A stretch of 64,000 nucleotides of DNA, taken from positions 992,001 through 1,056,000 of the forward strand of contig CP021232.1 in the NCBI GenBank assembly GCA_003999685.1, read 5' to 3'. The notes under the pieces are model-generated. The model worked only from the letters and a program-made list of their open reading frames with translations. It made no database searches and was not told the origin of the DNA. A program made the translations under genes and the position numbers. Numbering within the stretch: the first letter of the stretch is position 1; every line of letters begins with the position of its first letter. Origin of the DNA: Taiwanofungus camphoratus. Lineage: Eukaryota; Basidiomycota; Agaricomycetes; Polyporales; Taiwanofungaceae. Positions 61,801 through 64,000 of this stretch are shown here, in pieces.

Positions 61801-63995
61801 GCGACGTGGACGACGCTGCGAAGGATCTTCATAATCTCTGTGAGGGGATGGGTGTCTCCTTGAGGACGATAAACGGACAGTCATCGCTTCAGGTTCATGT
61901 CCGTGGACTAATGTTGGTGACCTTGATCTATGGGGATCGCCTTCATGGACCATAGGGGGAGACCTTCGTGATCGTTCATGCCGCTGTGAAGGGGTACGAA
62001 CAACAATAGGAGAAGGCGATCTTAAGTACAGTTCACGCGGCCTTGACCGCCTCCGGCTAGGGCGGTCTGCTTCGACACTAGGACTACGTGATCGACGCCT
62101 CGGCGTCATGGGCGATGGGGTCCTTTGTATGGCCATTGGGCCTCCACTGGGAGGTGCCGGCATTGCTATAGGTTGACCTGGATATTGTTGTACTGGAGGT
62201 TGTATAATGACTGGAACGCCAGAAGGCGATCTCGAACGCTCACGACGGTAAGTTCTTCCGGACGGTGTCCGTTCCAGTTGAGAGGGGATAATGAAGGTAG
62301 GTTGCTCTCGCTCCTCTCTGATAACAGCAGGTGGTGCTTCGGGTGACCCAGAGCGCACATCTGTCCGAGGAACTGTCGGCGGATGGATAATGATAGGACC
62401 AAGTGGCGGAGCTGGGTGTATCACGGGAGGAACCTGCTGCAGAGTGTGCGGTATTGGCTGTCCGGGAACAATTATCGGTTGCGCTGAAGGAGCTTCGGGA
62501 TGTCTGGGACTACCTACGCGAGGTTCTGTCGGCGCAGGGAGTTGTAGTATTGTAGGCGATGCGCGCCTCGAGGCGCCGTATTCGGTAGGTTGTCTTTCTT
62601 CCTCGCGATATGACGGTCTGGACTCAGATGGTTGCATGGGAACGACAGTTGGTTCTTGGACTTGCATTGGTGGTGGAATCACGGTGATTGGCCCTTGCAC
62701 AGGTCCAGACTGAGGCTGCGGAATTATGTGAATATCCCTAGGCGATGATTCACTACTCGAATATGGAGAAGCAAGTCGGGGCGGGACGACGTCTCGCTCG
62801 TCTGCTGGGCCCGCCGATTCGTAACGGATAGGTACAAAAGAAGGCGGCGGCGGCGGAGGATAGGTGCTCGTATCTGGTATCACAGGGACTTGAGAGATAC
62901 CTCTGGGTGAAGACGGAATGACTGGGGTAAATGCAGGTGACGGAGTCCTTGAGGTCGGGAAAGGATGTACAACAACTGCTTGTGCTGGTGGTTGCATGCC
63001 TTGAGGGACAAAGCCAGGTGGAAACGTTTGTTGGGGAACTGTTGCCATCGGAACTACTGGCGGCATCATGCTGGTAACTTGAGGAACAGTTCCAGGGGGT
63101 GGTATCATTGGCGGACGGGCTCCTGCAAGTAGCCCCATTTGAATTTCGCTTCATGACAAACAGTGCTTCGCTTAGGAGCTTACCTTCAGGTGGCCTGCGG
63201 AGCAATTGCTCCATTATATCCTCCCTCACCTGGTCTATGTGATGGTGGACTCCCTGAATCTCTGCCTGGCGATCCTGTACATATCGTGCAATCCATTCAT
63301 TGAGATCTCTATAGTATCTCATGATCTCACGCTGTTGGTCAATAGTAGCCAGCGATGCTAAACGGCCTTCCTGTGACAAGCAATCTTGTGAGGTTTGGAG
63401 AATCAGATACTTCTGACTAAGCCCTCACCCTTAGAAGCGTCAATATATCTTGAAGTAAGGGTAGCTGTAATATGGTCTAGGATGATATCAGTCATTTCGT
63501 AAAGATCAATCGGAAGAAGTCTTACTGACCGGCGCAGACGCCGCAGGGGGTTGAGGGACTGGCGGCGGTCCTGGAGGCTGTGGAACGAATGGAACGAATG
63601 GAACACCTGTTGGTTGCCCGGGGGCACCTGGGCGCGGCGCTGCAGGCCCTAAGTCTGCGGGAGCAGTAGGTGGTCTATCGGTTGGAAATCTCTAATTTGG
63701 CGAGATGCGCTTCAGAATTGGATTCATGAGGGACATGTATACTACTTACTTCATCAGCTCTACGTGTGAAGAAGCCATCTGGTGCACCCCGACCACGACG
63801 CCGGTCCTGAACCGCGCGTAAGAAATCAATGTCGCTTTCTCCAGGGTCCGGCCGACGCACATCATCGGGTCCCCAGGGAACTACACGAGGTGTAAACTGA
63901 TCCTCTCCCTCAGAGATTGGCGGAGGGACAAAGCGGCGTCTAGGACCAACTCGGGGTACGCGCCGCGACGGTCTTTCGAACCTTACAGGTTCCAT
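58874..63995 (-). CDS. Long Pro-rich, SR-rich coiled-coil protein, unrecognised, may extend past window
   Basis: A multi-exon gene, about 1,400-1,500 residues. The first visible ATG (63995) gives MEPVRFERPSRRVPRVGPRR, but the frame is open to the window edge, so the true start may lie outside. Next exons: IDFLRAVQDRRRGRGAPDGF, a Pro-rich segment with GQPTGVPFVPFVPQPPG, HITATLTSRYIDASK, IMRYYRDLNEWIARYVQDRQ and LLRRPPEG. A large exon (about 63138-61390) is rich in Pro, Ile and Val, then in Arg-Ser, for example RRRSRSPSVEADRPSRRRSR. A long coiled coil follows (about 60840-59885): ERERQERFGELERQVTGTI, ERERLLAETKAEQERRIEE, ELENERQLRLTEETERRER. The last exons carry APAPELAPEPMASVQSWPTW and DPAYNPTPPSREPTLLLPPE, with a TAA at 58874-58876. 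I know of no function; SR-type repeats hint at nuclear RNA work, as inference. Confidence 0.78.
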
Positions 63996-64000
63996 AATCG

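Overview
The window is nuclear DNA from a filamentous basidiomycete, most likely an Agaricomycete (mushroom or wood-decay fungus). The evidence is genes split by many 45-90 bp GT-AG introns, moderate GC, a DUF6535-type membrane protein, and a mix of universal eukaryotic genes with long Ser/Pro-rich fungal proteins. I see no rRNA, tRNA, CRISPR or intact transposon. All gene models below were spliced by eye from splice sites, frame and family motifs.

Left part (1-13 kb), housekeeping: the 3' part of a Ca2+/calmodulin-dependent protein kinase (+), a mitochondrial NADP-isocitrate dehydrogenase with a presequence exon (+), a SIRT5-type sirtuin (+), a MIF/tautomerase-like protein (-) and the cohesin subunit Scc3/STAG (+).

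Middle (13-38.7 kb): a ~1,400-residue Ser/Pro-rich coiled-coil protein (-), an RSC7/Swp82 chromatin-remodelling subunit (-), an unrecognised protein rebuilt from six exons including a 21-nt microexon (+), an alpha/beta-hydrolase relative with no visible catalytic triad (-), a DUF6535 membrane protein (+), a second Ser/Pro-rich coiled-coil protein with a 487-bp first intron (-), an AGC-like kinase with degenerate ATP-site motifs (-), mitochondrial ribosomal protein bL28m (+) and an NT-C2 (EEIG1/EHBP1-type) domain protein (-).

Right part (39-64 kb): an F-box/WD40 protein (+), a conserved-looking unknown protein (+), an unclear region with coding fragments, a small secreted eight-cysteine protein (+), a UDP-glycosyltransferase (-), an F-box-like relic (-), a short-chain dehydrogenase with a strong CRE/TATA promoter (+), a full-length ABCB transporter resembling Ste6 (-), and a very long Pro-rich, SR-rich, coiled-coil protein (-) that reaches the window edge.

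No undescribed multigene system stands out. The most interesting signals are two likely pseudoenzymes (kinase and hydrolase), a recurrent unusual GTCCGY splice donor in four genes, in-frame stop-free introns (one inside the Walker B of the ABC transporter), the orphan eight-Cys secreted protein, and the tandem CRE palindromes before the dehydrogenase.
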